From positions 23,057,817 through 23,121,816 of the forward strand of contig JASXTE010000011.1 of assembly GCA_030280995.1 (NCBI GenBank): a stretch of 64,000 nucleotides of DNA, given 5' to 3'. This document shows positions 22,639-33,823 of this stretch, in pieces. Every line of letters begins with the position of its first letter. Position 1 is the first letter of the stretch. The position numbers were made by a program, and so were the translations under genes. The notes beneath the pieces are model-generated. The model had not been told where the DNA came from and searched no databases. It saw only the letters and a program-made list of their open reading frames with translations. Source of the DNA: Hemileia vastatrix. Its lineage: Eukaryota > Basidiomycota > Pucciniomycetes > Pucciniales > Zaghouaniaceae.

Positions 22639-23640
22639 TTAAAGTTTGAAAAGAACACCATTTTTAAGAGAATGAATAATAGCAAGTAACTCTTTATTAT
22701 GAATTTCGTAATTTAACTCTGCTGCAAGAAATTTGCGTGATTTGAATGCAGCAGGATGAAGCAATTTTGTGTCAGGGTTTAATTGGGATATAACACCTGA
22801 AATAGCATAATCACTATCATCTGTCTTGATGATTTTCAAAGCAGAGGGATTGAAATATCAAAAAATTGTTGCTGTGCTGAACCCAGAATTCAATGCTTCA
22901 AATTCATTTTGTTCTGTATTGGTGAAAACAAAGGGAATATCTTTTCTAAGAAGAGAAGTGAGATTAGTAATAGTTTTAGAGTAATATTTAATAAATATTC
23001 TATAGAAATTTGCAAAAAATAAAAACCTTTGTAATGATTTAACAGATTTTGGCTCCAGTCATTCTAATACTTTTTTAACTTTTCTATCATCCATGACAAG
23101 GCTGTCAGTAGATAATGTAAAACCTAGAAAGTAAATAGACTTTAGGTGAAATTTTCACTTAGTGTTCTTGACATAGAGACCATACTCTCAAAGACAATTG
23201 AGAACCTGTTGGACATGTTTAATATGTTCCTCAAGGGTCTTGAAAAAGATTAAAATATCATCTAAATAGACAAAAACAAATTGTTTGACAACATCATGAA
23301 GATATCATTGATAAAAGTTTGAAAAGTTGAGGGTGCGTTACATAATCCAGAAGGCATAACTAAATATTCAAAACCATCAAACCTAGTGCGCATTGCCGTT
23401 AAAGGTTCATGGTCTTTAGCAATACAAATAAGGCTGTAAGCACCTCTCAAATCAATTTAGAGAAGAAATTAGCACCAATAAACAAAGTAAGAAGTAAAGA
23501 CATAGGAGGAAATGGATATGTTTTCTTCTTGGTTTCTGCATTTAGTTTTCTATAATCAACGCACAACCTGTGACTTCAATCTTTTTTCTTCACAAAAAGA
23601 ACTGGAGGGCTGGTTGGGGATTTACTGGCTCAAATGAAAA
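22639..23640 (-). pseudogene. Gypsy B reverse transcriptase and RNase H
   Basis: Minus-strand motifs in order: PPVLFVKKKD then RLCVDYRKLN (about 23620-23540), RGAYSLICIAKDHE...TAMRT and EYLVMPSGLCNAP (23450-23290), the catalytic [10 protein letters not shown] just below 23280, FLGF and FLFFANFYR, then the RNase H start at 22839 (KTDDSDYAISGVISQ; AAELNYEIHNKELLAII). YLDD is intact. Stops occur within RT (for example after SKLI near 23460), and frame changes are needed to join the parts. RNase H is truncated around 22639, where the frame breaks (KNGVLFKL). Confidence 0.9.
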
Positions 23641-23851
23641 CTTTTGCCACATTCTCTGCAATGTAGTCTCAAAGGATTTGAGATTCATCTTTTTATAGGG
23701 AGTAGAAAGGACCTACTAACTCTATTTGATGATCATAGGTTCAAAGAGGTGGTAGATTGTTGGCCTTACAGACTGAAAATACATCAAGGAATTCATGATA
23801 AACTTCTGGTAGAGTTGATTTAATGGCTTCAATATTGATTTGGTTGTCCTC

Positions 23852-24511
23852 TTAATTTTCAAAGGAGTCTGTGGAGGGTAGACCTAAATTTAGAGAGTAA
23901 GAATCGCTTACCTTGAGGCTGTTGAAAAACTTTTCAAGCCAATTAACCACACTAGAAAGGTTAGCCAAATGCTCATTTAGAGAAAAATCAGATGGTTTCA
24001 AATCATCCAGCAGAGATATGTCCTCTAGAAGAACTTGGTCAAAAAGGCTGTTTAACTCCCTATTGATGTGCATTGAAGAATCAAAAATATACTTAGAACA
24101 AGGGGTGATCAATCCCTCTGACCAATCAATGTCAGGATTCCAATTTGTTAAAAGGTAATGGCCAAAGATGGTATTGTCCATCCTTGGGGCATCCAAAACT
24201 GTTAATTCCTACTCAAAGAAGGTAAAATTCAGAAATTTGAAAACCCATAAAACTTTCTTACTAACCCATTACTTGATTTCCTCTGATTTCACCAAATAAA
24301 TTTGAATTTGATTGATAACTACAAATTTCAGCTTAAGATTTTTGGCAAAAGATAAACTGATAAATGAAATTGAGGCTCCAGAGTCAATTAGACAACTGAA
24401 GGGTATATCCCCTTTAAAAAGAATGAATCTCAAACTGTTAATGGCAACTCCAATCCTTAAGACATTGAGGTTCTGTGCACTGGGAGAAATAAAATAGTTT
24501 GCTGTGCACAC
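23852..24511 (-). pseudogene. Gypsy B retropepsin and protease-RT linker
   Basis: 24511-24269 encodes the protease with active site CLIDSGASISFIS (DSGA, the usual D-T/S-G-A) and downstream SFAKNLKLKFV. 24196-23852 encodes the linker to RT, beginning with the end of the protease (IFGHYLLTNWNPDIDW, where family members have ILGxxWLxxxNPxIDW). It is rich in Leu/Asp/Ser beyond that. The protease is shorter than intact ones and there is a frame break between the two pieces. Confidence 0.82.
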
Positions 24512-24525
24512 ATGTAAACTATCCT

Positions 24526-25736
24526 CTAGTTTTTTGACTTAGAAATTTTACCTTCCCTTTCCTTAAACTTTTCACAATCTTCTAACTTGTTTCTACCCCC
24601 ACAATACATACAAAACCCATTATACACCCATCTTTTACTTATAGCTCCCTTCAATTCTCCTTTTGGATCCAATACCTTACTGATTTTGCCAGGATTTGAG
24701 CTTTTGGGTTTAGACTTATCCTTTCCCTTGTGACTGGGTTTAGATTGGATTGATTGGGCTTGTCGGGGGTGATTGTTTGAAGGGGGCCCAGATTTGAAAT
24801 TTGAACCATGAGATTTTTGCATGTGAAGCCTTTGTTGAAGTTGTCCTTGAGGCCTGCCATCAAGTTCAAGGGTCCTATCTATTAAGTCCGTCAAACTCGC
24901 CATTTTATACCCATAAAGATTCAATTTATCCAGAATCCTCCAAGGAAGCTCCTTTTGAAATGATATTTAAGAGCAGAATCATTCCAACTAACTCAAGTTT
25001 GCAAAGCCCAGAAATTTGAGATATATTCAGAAGCTTTACAATTATTGTTCATGCAAAGGAAATTAAGTTCAATCTCCATGTTTTCAGTTTCATTAGGGTC
25101 ACTAAACAATGAAAAAAGTTGGTCTTTGAGCTTTTCCCAATTATTAATAAGTAAATGAGGTTTGTTCAAGGAAATCATGAGCAGATAAGGTTCAAAACAC
25201 CATGAAACCTTTTCCAATAAATAAGAAGAGGCATAAATGACCCTGGAATGATCTGTACTAAAATTTTGAGGGTCATTGTGGAAAAGTAGATTGCATGTTT
25301 ACAAGAAGGGACACAATCTGTCAGGGTGTTCTCCATCAAATTTTTCTGGAGATTTCATTGAAGGAGTTTTAAATTTAGATCCTTCAGATAGGGCAGGATT
25401 AGTAATGATTTTAACCAGAAGTTTCATAAATTCCTCCAATGAAGCAGTTGGGACAGGATTTTAAGGTTTTCCTGAAGCTCTGGAAGCCAGGGCTGATGGT
25501 GCCTTGTGCATGGAATCCTCTCCTTCATCTTCTTCACTGGAGTCCTCAAAATCCTGGGGAATATCCTCTACAGAATGAATTGAATGTTTGCTCTCCCTCA
25601 AATCAAGAGGTTCAAAAGAGTGAGTGCAGGAGACAGGATTTAATGATATTGGCCTATTCCTAGTGCTAATGGGAGGGGGAGTGTGTTGAACAGGCCCCAT
25701 ATTAAGATTTAGCACTTGAAAGTTGTAGTAGTACAA
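24526..25736 (-). pseudogene. Gypsy B gag, three open pieces
   Basis: 25736-25461 is an N-terminal Pro/Ser and acidic segment (EDSSEEDEGEDS). 25217-24993 resembles capsid sequence of fungal chromoviruses (FSDPNETENMEIELNFL, ASEYISNFWALQT). 24924-24526 holds a basic, Gln/Lys-rich region, then a knuckle WVYNGFCMYCGGRNKLEDC. This resembles C-x2-C...C but lacks the His and one spacing residue. The natural start is uncertain because element C interrupts the sequence 16 bp upstream of the first Met. Confidence 0.78.
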
Positions 25737-25752
25737 AGAATAAGAACTAAGG

Positions 25753-26816
25753 TGTGGTCTTCCAAAATTGGCAGAGTCCTTTGTTGGGCTGTTTGGTGCT
25801 GTTTGTGTATGACTTAATTGACATTGATTGAAGAATTAGGTGTTTTTTTGGCTTTATTTAATGAATATTGGGACTATGGGTATGTGGGTACTACCATTGG
25901 ATAGCCCTGGGTTTTCTCTATATTTTATGTTTTGATGACATTTTTCATATTAGAAGTTTTCAGGGGTCATTTCCCCATTTTTCATTTCTAAAAGATAGCT
26001 GTTTAATTTTGTTTTTTTGCATTTTACAGGCTTAACTTAAGCCTTAGGGTTAAGTGCATAGTAACATTAAGTAGGGCTAATTTGGCTCTATATTTTTTGT
26101 CTCAATGTTTTCATAGCTGAATTTTGTGTTTTAAGGGTTTTAGTAGTTGTAGTGGATTTTTCTAAGTATTTGAGGCTTTTTAAATGTTTTTAGTGGTTTT
26201 ATGGCTTCAGGGAGGTCCATCCCCCTCATTTCTAGAAGTCTGGGGAGTGCTTCTAGAGGTTTTTTATTCAATTTGTCTGTAAAAGGTTCCAAATTAGTTG
26301 CTGTTCATGGATTTTAGATGGGTGGTCTGTGTGTACATACAGAATAAAACAGTTTGGGGCAACTTTAATCATCAGACAACCATCTGGTGATTATATCATT
26401 ATTTCTAACTCAGTTTTCACTGTTTTTTGACCACAATTGGCTGTGTTTGTTGCAAGGTTAGTTCTTCATTTAACTTAACTTTGGCAACTGATTTCTCTGT
26501 TGTAGCTTTGCAGCCTACATCAAGTATTTTTGCTGTGTATATGCAACAAGTGCACTGTGTCTTTGGTTTCTGGTGTGGATTTCTCTTCATTTCAGGTTTT
26601 CAGCTTCATTGGTTCTCAGTGGTCTGCTATTGGCTACTTTCTTGACTTGTAAAGCAGTCGATGAGTTGTTTGGAAGGGCAAATTGTAAAAGTCTCCAATT
26701 TACTGTAGAAAATTAATTTCACCTGGTGTTTCTCAAAGGGACAGGTGTTTTTCTCTCCAGTTTTACTCCAACTCCCTTGGCCAAGGCTTATAGCTAGTAC
26801 TGTAGGATTGTCTACA
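25753..26816 (+). repeat. 5' LTR of element C
   Basis: It starts TGTGGTCTTCC and ends GGATTGTCTACA (TG...CA). It is collinear with 31562-32625 at high identity. ORFs within it (26427-26645 and others) are chance. Confidence 0.9.
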
Positions 26817-26820
26817 TTTC

Positions 26821-26838
26821 TGGTGCCCAATGTGGGGG
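26821..26838 (+). promoter_or_regulatory. Primer-binding site of element C
   Basis: TGGTGCCCAATGTGGGGG starts four bases after the LTR. It has the TGG...GCCCAA form typical of PBSs complementary to a tRNA 3' end, close to those matching lysine tRNA in other retroelements. This fixes the plus orientation of element C. Confidence 0.8.
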
Positions 26839-27041
26839 GAGGATTTTCTAGCTTTTGGAATCTCTGTTACTGTTGGACTCTCTTCTTTTGTGGACCCTTT
26901 GTGAATTTTGGATTTTTGGTGCTGTATCTCTCTGTGGTTGGTCTAGGGGGTCTTCTCTATAGTTATATTTAGTCCCTCCTAGGTCTCTGAAGGCTATTGG
27001 GGGACTTTGGCTATCTATAGTGGAAATTTGGGGAGGTATAA

Positions 27042-28469
27042 TTGGAAATATTTAGGATGATCAGGATCAAGTCATGTAAAGGGCAAGGTTGCTTTGGAGA
27101 GGAGGCAAGGTTATTTTTGGAGATCTTTGAAGCTGCTGCTGATGTGGATGAGGCTTCTGATTTGGATAGGGTGAAGCAGGTGATCTTCTTCATTGATGAT
27201 AGAGAGGTGGTGAAAGAAGTTATTAGGATGAAGGGATATAGGATTCAGGATTGGGGACCGTTAGAGATAAAAATGATCAGGAGGTGGCTCACTGTGTTTT
27301 CAATGGATGATCTTTATGGCATTTCTAGGAAATGGGAAATAGATGGTGGTGTACCTTCTCTGGTTCAGTATGGTAATATTATGGAGGAATTTGAAGAGGT
27401 TATGGATTATCCGGATTATAATGGTATGTCCTCTCATGAAAAGGAGGCCAAGAGTTTATTTTGCAGTGCCATGGGTCTGGAGGTCAAAAAGGAGGTTCAG
27501 GGATCTCTGTTAAAAGCTGGACTGATGAATACACTTCTAAATGGATAAAGTAGGATTCCTGCAATAGGTGTTTTGAAGAAGGCTATTCTGGGGCATCTTG
27601 AAAGACTTGTTTCTAAAGAGATGGAACCTGAAAATGAAAATTTAATGGGTGGAAAGGTTCAGGAAGAAGAGGAAGAAAATTCAGCTACAGTGGAAACTTT
27701 AGAATCACTCACTTTGGGAGATGATGATGTTTGTCATGTTTCAGAAATTTTTATTTATTTAACAGATGATGTCAATGGATCTCAAGAGTGTGCTTCCTTT
27801 GATATTTTGTATATGTACACACTGGATGATTGGTGTATCTTTTCAAAGGTGGATGAGCTCTGTGGGAAGGAAAAATTGGATGTTCATGATGATATTGTTT
27901 CTTCATGTTTAGATAATAGATTTTTTGATGAAGATGTTTCTTTAAGATCTGTTGATGGTCAGTAAGATTCTGTGTTGGATCTATTGCTCTTAGAGGAAGA
28001 TTATCTTCTGGGTGCTCCTTTAAGTTCAGAAGATGAATTATTGGAGGAAGATGTTAATTTTGACGTTATGGACTCTATTCTGGAGGATCTTTTGGATTCT
28101 AAGATTAGTTCTGAACTTAATGATTTGAAGCCTCATGAAAAAGATTCTCAGTTTCTTCTTTTAAGTTCAGAGGATGGAAGAATTGGTGAAAATCTCTCTA
28201 TAGAAAGTTTGGATCTTCAGAATGATTATGTTCTTGATGTATATTTGTTGGAGGAATATAATTCCAAGCTGGCTCCCTCAATATCAGAAGATTGTTGCTT
28301 GGGGGAAGATAATTATTCTAGTGTTCTGGGTCCTTTTTTGGAGGATTTTTTTAAATTTCAGAATAATTTTGTGATTGATGATTTTGAGTTAGAGACAGTA
28401 AACTCTAAGCTTCTTTCCTCAACTGGAGAAGGCTTTTTTAAAAGGAGAATAAAACTATTGATGCTGTAG
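27042..28469 (+). pseudogene. Element C gag-like acidic ORF (two in-frame stops)
   Basis: One frame runs 27042-28469 with TAA at 27546 and 27963, giving about 475 codons in all. The N-terminal third (GEEARLFLEIFEAAADVDEASDLDRVKQVIFFID, in sense shortened here) looks like a capsid-type helix bundle: LFLEIFEAAADVDEA, a VKQVIFFIDD strand, EFEEVMDYPDY. The rest is strongly acidic with diverged repeats of the form SSEDxLLEED / LEDLLDSK / LLEEYNSKL. It starts about 200 bp after the PBS, where gag is expected. No zinc knuckle is seen. Whether the stops are recent inactivation or the ORF was translated in pieces cannot be told. Gag is the best guess from position, not from a recognised family. Confidence 0.55.
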
Positions 28470-28879
28470 ATTGCTCTATTTCAAAGGATATAGGGTTGAT
28501 GGACACTGTGAATAATATTGATGGTTAATTCAGTGTATGGAGAGGTATAGGAATTTTGTTTGGAGGTCTGATAATGGGATATCAGAGTGGGAGGAGGGGC
28601 TTAGCTTTTGTAGCCCTAGTGGCAAACTTATTGGTTTCAACCTGGAGATTTCAAGAATCTAATTCCTCCAAAATGAGGATAAACTACTTAATTGGTCTTT
28701 TTCTTTGTTTGGCTGGCTCCTCAGGATCCATTTTTCTACATCTGTGGTCTGGTTATTTTTGTAGGTCAGAAGAAAACTCATGAAAAGAAAATAAAATTTT
28801 CAAGATAACTCAAGATAATCAAAAAAAAAATCTGAACATAATGAAGAAAGAAGAGAAGAATTTTTTTGTGAAAATCAGC

Positions 28880-29075
28880 AAGGTTTTTTCTCCTCCCCCA
28901 TGAGGATAAACTGGAAGGTTTTTTCTCCTCCCCCATGTGGCTAAACTGGAAGATTTTTTCACCTACCCCAAGAGGTTAAACTGGCTGGTGATAATTGTGT
29001 TTCAGATGAAGATTTATACCTCCCTAAAGAGGTTAAACTGGCTGAATCAGATCTTGATTCGGGTTATCAGGATAT
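28880..29075 (+). repeat. Short tandem repeats in element C
   Basis: Three to four units of about 45-50 bp share TTTTTTCTCCTCCCCCATG and ATAAACTGGAAG / TTAAACTGGCTG. They lie just downstream of the gag-like ORF. Confidence 0.75.
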
Positions 29076-29216
29076 TTTTGTTGATGAATAAGGGTCTGTT
29101 GTTTGGGGCGGCTCAAAATTGGAAAATGGTGTTTTTTTTTAGTGAACTGGATTCTCTTTAAATTTTGGATTTTGATGATGCTGTGCATCTGTTTGTTGGA
29201 AACTTGTTTGTTGTTA

Positions 29217-30620
29217 GAAGTTACCCATGGGTGGGGTTTCTAGATTTGATCTTGGCAAGTGTAGGTGTAACTGATGGGCTGGCTTCTCTATCAAAAGTTA
29301 CCCCTGATTGTCTGTTTCCCACCCCTTCCTTAATTTGGTTGAACCCTAGTATTTTTTTCTCTTCAAAGGTTTTAGTCCTCCATGACTTTAAACTGGAAAT
29401 TGTTTTGGTCTTCAAGTGCTTGACTCTTTATGCTTATTGTTTTTGGTTTATTGTTTTGGATGTTGTGTTTTTTTATTTGTTAGAAGGTACCCAGGGGGGG
29501 CTTCTAGATTTTATTTTGGAAAGTGTGGGGGTAACTGATGATCTTCCTGCTCCGTAGAACAGTTACCCAATAATGTCTGTTTCAAGTATTTTGTTTGTCC
29601 TAGCTGAATCCAAGTTCTGGTTTTTGTAATTCAGTTTTCAAGTCCACTATGACTTTAAGCTGTCTTGGGACTGGCTTCTTTATCTTTGATCTATTTGGAT
29701 TGGTGGTGGATCACTGGTGGTCTCCCATGATTTTTACTTATTGGAGGGAGCCCAACCTGTGATCATTTCCTTGGAATGGACCTTCTACGGAGCTGGACTT
29801 TTTCTTTTTCTTTCTTGATTTTTGTGGCTATGGTTGTGTTAGATAGAAGTTTTAGATTATTTTTTTTCTAGTTTTTTCTTTTAATTTTTTATGGGGGTTA
29901 TTAGGATATAAAGAGGTGTAAAAATCACAAAAATCAATATTATATGGTGTCGCCACATCAGGGTCACCTGGATGTGGGCAAGCATTGGTGGGGAAAAGCT
30001 CAACAAATAGCTGGGCAATGCTATTTTCTTTTTTATCTTTATTTCATTTTTATTATTTACTTTAATTTCTATTCATTTCATTTTATCTTTATTCACATTA
30101 TTATTCTTAATATATTTTTATCTCAAATCATTTAAAAAAATTTAAAAGGTTTATCCACATCAAGGTTCACTTGGATTTGGGTAAGGTATCAGGGGATCAG
30201 CTCATCAATTGGCTGGGGGATACCATTTTACTTTATTTGTTAAAAGAGCTTTAATATTTTAGCCTTCATGTTTTTTGGTGTTGGATTCAATGGGTTATAT
30301 CTTCATGTTTTTCAGGTTCTTCAGGGAAGGCTTAAATGTTTTGGCTTTGATGGTTTTTGGGTTTGGATTCTATGGTTTATATCTTCAAGATTTTTTTTGG
30401 GGAATTCCATCAAGACTTTAAGCTGAAAAATGGTTTAGTCCCACAAGACTAATAACTGAGGATGGTTTGATAGTTGAGTACTTCAGGACTTTAAACTGAT
30501 AATGTGGTGTTGGTATGATTCTGGAAGAGGACATCCAAAGGGGGAGTCTCTGAATTTAGTTAAGGCAAGTGTGGGAGTAACTGATGAGCTGGCTGCTCTG
30601 TAGAACAGTTACCCCAGAAT
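29217..30620 (+). repeat. Three dispersed about 90-bp blocks with a GTAACTG stem-loop in element C
   Basis: Blocks at about 29217-29310, 29482-29575 and 30525-30620 share a TTCTAGATTT-like lead, AAGTGTGGGGGTAACTGATG, and a CAGTTACCC end. GGTAACTG pairs with CAGTTACC around a loop of about 25 bases. The intervening sequence, including ORFs at 29165-29557, shows no known protein. Confidence 0.72.
29940..30235 (+). repeat. Pair of about 85-bp repeats (CACATCAGGGTCACCTGGAT type)
   Basis: About 29944-30030 and 30145-30232 share CCACATCA(A)GG(G)TCACxTGGAT and AGCTxGG(C/G) blocks. They are non-coding parts of element C. Confidence 0.65.
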
Positions 30621-30669
30621 GTTAGTTTATCTCATTTTCTTTAATGGTTTGATACCTGATTTTGTCTTT

Positions 30670-30800
30670 TATGATTTAGGTTTTGAGTCCCCCAAGACTA
30701 TATACTGAGGGTTTTGAGTCCCCCAAGACTATAAAATGAGGGCTGTTAGTCCCCCAAGACTTAAAACTGAGGATGAGTCCCCCAAGACTGTAAAATGAAT
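30670..30800 (+). repeat. GAGTCCCCCAAGACT minisatellite
   Basis: Four units of about 30-35 bp contain GTCCCCCAAGACT followed by a variable (TA)(T/A)AA(A)CTGAGG. Looser relatives occur upstream (TCCCACAAGACT near 30440). Confidence 0.85.
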
Positions 30801-31550
30801 AATTTCTTATGATTGGCTACATTCAGGAAGTATGGAAGGTGATCAAGAATTTTCATTTCTAAGTCAAAATTTCAGTCAAGAGTCAAGTTGCAGAAGAGAA
30901 TCAAGAGATGAAACAAAGTGTTCAGCATTAGCCTTGAACTGGTGGATGAGGTGTTTCCTTTTCTCAAGATCCTGAGGATTTCTAGCAGGAGTGGATTGGA
31001 GTAGCTTAGTAGAAGGTGTTTTTGTTCAGAGGAGTTTTGTTGAAACTTGGCCTTAATGGTGAGCAAGTGGTTAGGTGTTGGTGGTTTAATGGATCCTACA
31101 TTGTTATCTTCACTGTCAGAAGATGGAGGAGCTGAGAAGTCATCAGTTTTATAAGTAGAAGGAAGGAATAAAAGCTTTTAACATCAGATGGACCAAACAC
31201 AGTGGAACTGGTTGCTGTAGTGGTTTTGGCACTCTTTTTTGAAGGGTGTAGTTTTTTGACTAATCTGGGTATCAGGATGGATGGCCTGGATCTTTTGGTG
31301 CTGGTGGAAGATGGACCACATTGAGGTTGAGGTGAAGCTGTTGCAGATGATAATGGACCAGGTCTTTATCAAGTCTTTATTCTTGATTGGCAGACATCAC
31401 AGGAGGTTCTGTATGGATGAGCTGGTGTTGTGATGGCATAGATCAGATTATTGTCAATGCAGTATTGGCAAGGGCCCATGTCAGAGGCATATTTTTAAAA
31501 AAAAGTTGTACATGGTGGATCTGATGAATAAGAATGTGGAAATTCTTGAT

Positions 31551-31561
31551 TGGAGGGAGGA
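31551..31561 (+). promoter_or_regulatory. Polypurine tract of element C
   Basis: GGAGGGAGGA directly precedes the 3' LTR start TGTGGTC, as required for plus-strand priming. Confidence 0.75.
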
Positions 31562-32625
31562 TGTGGTCTTCCAACATTGGCAGATGCCTTTTTTGGGCTG
31601 TTTGGTGCTGTTTGTGTATGTCTTAATTGACATTGGTTGAAGAATTAGGTGTTTTTCTAGTTTTATTCAGTGAATATTGGGACTATGAGTATGTGGGTAC
31701 TACCATTGGATAGCCCTGCTTTTTCATTATATTTCATGTCCTGATGACATTTTTCATATTCCAAGTTTTAAAAGGTCATTTCCCCATTTTTCATTTCTAA
31801 AAGATAGCTGTTTAATTTTGTTTTTCACATTTTATGGGCTAACCTTAAGTCTTAAGTTTAAGTTCTTAGTACCATTAAGTAGGGCTAATTTGGCTCTATA
31901 TTTTTTGTCTCAATTTTTTCATAGCTGAATTTTGTGTTTTAAGGGTTTTAGTAGTTGTAGTGGATTTTTCTAAGTATTTGGGGCTTTTTAGATGTTTTTT
32001 AGTGGTTTTTTGGCTTCATGGAGGTCCACCCCCCTCAGTCCTAGAAGGCTGGGGAGCGTTTATAGAGGGTTTTTATTCAATTTGGCTGTAAAAGGTGCCA
32101 AATTAGTTGCTGTGAATGGATTTTAGATGGGTGGTCTGTGTGTACATACTGAATAAAACAGTTTGGGGCAACTTTAATAATCAGACAACCATCTGGTGAT
32201 TATATCATTGTTTCTCACTCAGTTTTCACTGTTTTTTGGCCACAATTGGCTGTGTTTGTTGCAAGGTTAGTTCTTCATTTAGCTTAACTTTGGCAACTGA
32301 TTTCTCTGTTGTAGCTTTGCAGCCTACATCAAGTATTTTTGCTGTGTTTGTGCATTAAGTGCACTGTGTCTTTGGTTTCTAATGTGGATTTCTCTGAATT
32401 TCAGGTTTTCAGGTTTTTTGGTTCTCAGGGGTCTGCTATTGGCTACTGTCTTGACTTGTAAAGCAGTCAAGGAGTTGTTTGGAAGGGGGAATTGTAACAG
32501 TCTCCAATTTTCTGTAGCAAATTAATCTCACCTGGTTTTTCTTAAAGGGACAGGGGGTTTTCTCTCCAGTTTTACTCCAGCTCCCTTGTTCAAGGCCTAT
32601 AGCTAGTACTATAGGATTGTATAAA
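31562..32625 (+). repeat. 3' LTR of element C
   Basis: 1064 bp, the same length as the 5' LTR. The start TGTGGTCTTCC is intact. The end reads GGATTGTATAAA where the 5' copy has GGATTGTCTACA. Confidence 0.9.
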
Positions 32626-32644
32626 ATGGAGAATAAAATTATAC

Positions 32645-33439
32645 TGTCACCAGACAACCTAAACACAGGGTTGAGGGTGATCTCAAAGTAAGTGAGAGAA
32701 GAAGGAAGAGGGTAGTTACAGCTTCAAAGCTCAGAGGACTACTTCAAGGAAGTGATTTGAAGAGAGATCTAAGTAACTATTACTAGCTCAAGATAATCTT
32801 TGAGTAATAATTAATGTGTATGGTAAGGACACTAGCTATTGTGGTAAATCTCACAAAGGGTTTCAACTTAATAATCAAAAGGTAAAGATTAAGTATCTTA
32901 AAGATTTAATGAAATTGATTATTAAGAAAGAAAAGGACAATTATAAAAATAGCCTAATAAGAGTTCAACTACTATCACAAATATATTTTATAATTTAACT
33001 CTATAGAATGTCAAACCAAAGTAACCCCCTTTAAATATCCTATTCACCCTCGCACTGACCCATTAATCAAACAGCCATTATATACCCACAGACCCATCTA
33101 ATCCACTAGAGTTCCATTTGCCAATAATCTAACCTTATATCTCTTCTTCCCTGTTTCTACTTCACAGACCTCCTAATTTACCCTCAGATCCACAATTACC
33201 CCCCTGTTCAAATATTGCCTCAATCTTGGTGCTAGATTGTGCATATATTACTTAGGCTTGAAAATTATAAACTTCTTTACTTTTAGTATTCTTTAAAGTT
33301 TTAATAGTGTGGCTAATTTGAGAACACAATAGAATTTAATTTCCCCAAGGTCACTTTTCACATGTTGCTAGTGGAGTTAGAGCTTGAATAGTGGGGTAGT
33401 TGAGGTAGTTTTGCTTTGAGTGTCATGTAACATGTGACA
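32645..33439. repeat. Repeat B, copy 2 (LTR-like, 795 bp)
   Basis: It has intact TGTCAC...GTGACA tips and is collinear with 18357-19152. It begins only 19 bp after element C. The short ORF at 32816-32998 is not conserved in the other copy. Confidence 0.75.
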
Positions 33440-33818
33440 AAACTCTCCACTTCCCAGTTTTATGTTTTTGGTGCCTATTGGAACTAAGATAGTGATGAAG
33501 AATTTTATATGACACCTTTAACTTATTTTACAATGTCATATACATAAAACTACTTGAAATTGAGAAAGGCTCTTTATGGTATCAAGCAGGCTGGTAGAAA
33601 TTTAAATTTCTTTTTCCAGGAAATTTTCACTTCAATTGGCTTCAAATGCTTTCTATATGAAACTTGTGTATAGTTTTCAGAAGAGATTGGGGGGTGATTC
33701 ATGTATGGGTGAATTTTGATGACAGCTGGGTTTTCTCTTTATCACCAGAACTCCTATCTTGGTTCCACTCTGTCCTAATAACCAAGGTAGAAATCACCTG
33801 GGATAGTAAAATATTGCC
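33440..33818. other. Spacer, nothing recognised
   Basis: AT-rich unique sequence without ORF, repeat or RNA-gene signal. Confidence 0.5.
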
Positions 33819-33823
33819 TATTA

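Larger units (their letters stand above)
20927..25736 (-). mobile_element. Ty3/gypsy chromodomain retrotransposon B, minus strand, decayed coding core
   Basis: Reading the minus strand from 25736 leftward gives gag, retropepsin, RT, RNase H, integrase and chromodomain, a complete chromovirus order in about 4.8 kb. All domains are recognisable but spread over several frames. The LTRs are not certain. Repeat B (18357-19152 and 32645-33439) brackets it at the right places only if element C (25753-32625) is a later insertion just upstream of gag. It is a separate lineage from gypsy A, as seen from different RT and integrase residues. Confidence 0.88.
25753..32625 (+). mobile_element. Non-autonomous LTR retrotransposon C (LARD-like), 6.9 kb
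   Basis: Two direct LTRs of identical length (1064 bp; 25753-26816 and 31562-32625) enclose 4.75 kb. A PBS follows the 5' LTR and a polypurine tract precedes the 3' LTR, so the element is structurally complete. The interior has a gag-like acidic ORF and a repeat-rich non-coding part, with no protease, RT or integrase motif in any frame. It therefore needs a helper. No clean target duplication is visible (TAAGG against ATGGA). It lies next to the start of gypsy B gag and probably split that element's leader. Confidence 0.85.

Noticed and set aside
22639..22839. Treating each open piece of the retroelements as a separate gene
   Set aside because: The pieces are collinear domains of decayed gag-pol polyproteins broken by stops and indels.
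26427..26972. Hydrophobic ORFs in the 5' LTR of element C and just after it
   Set aside because: Not kept in the matching part of the 3' LTR.
18357..33439. Repeat B pair as certain LTRs of gypsy B
   Set aside because: Tips and spacing fit, but no PBS, PPT or target duplication could be seen; kept as LTR-like repeat.
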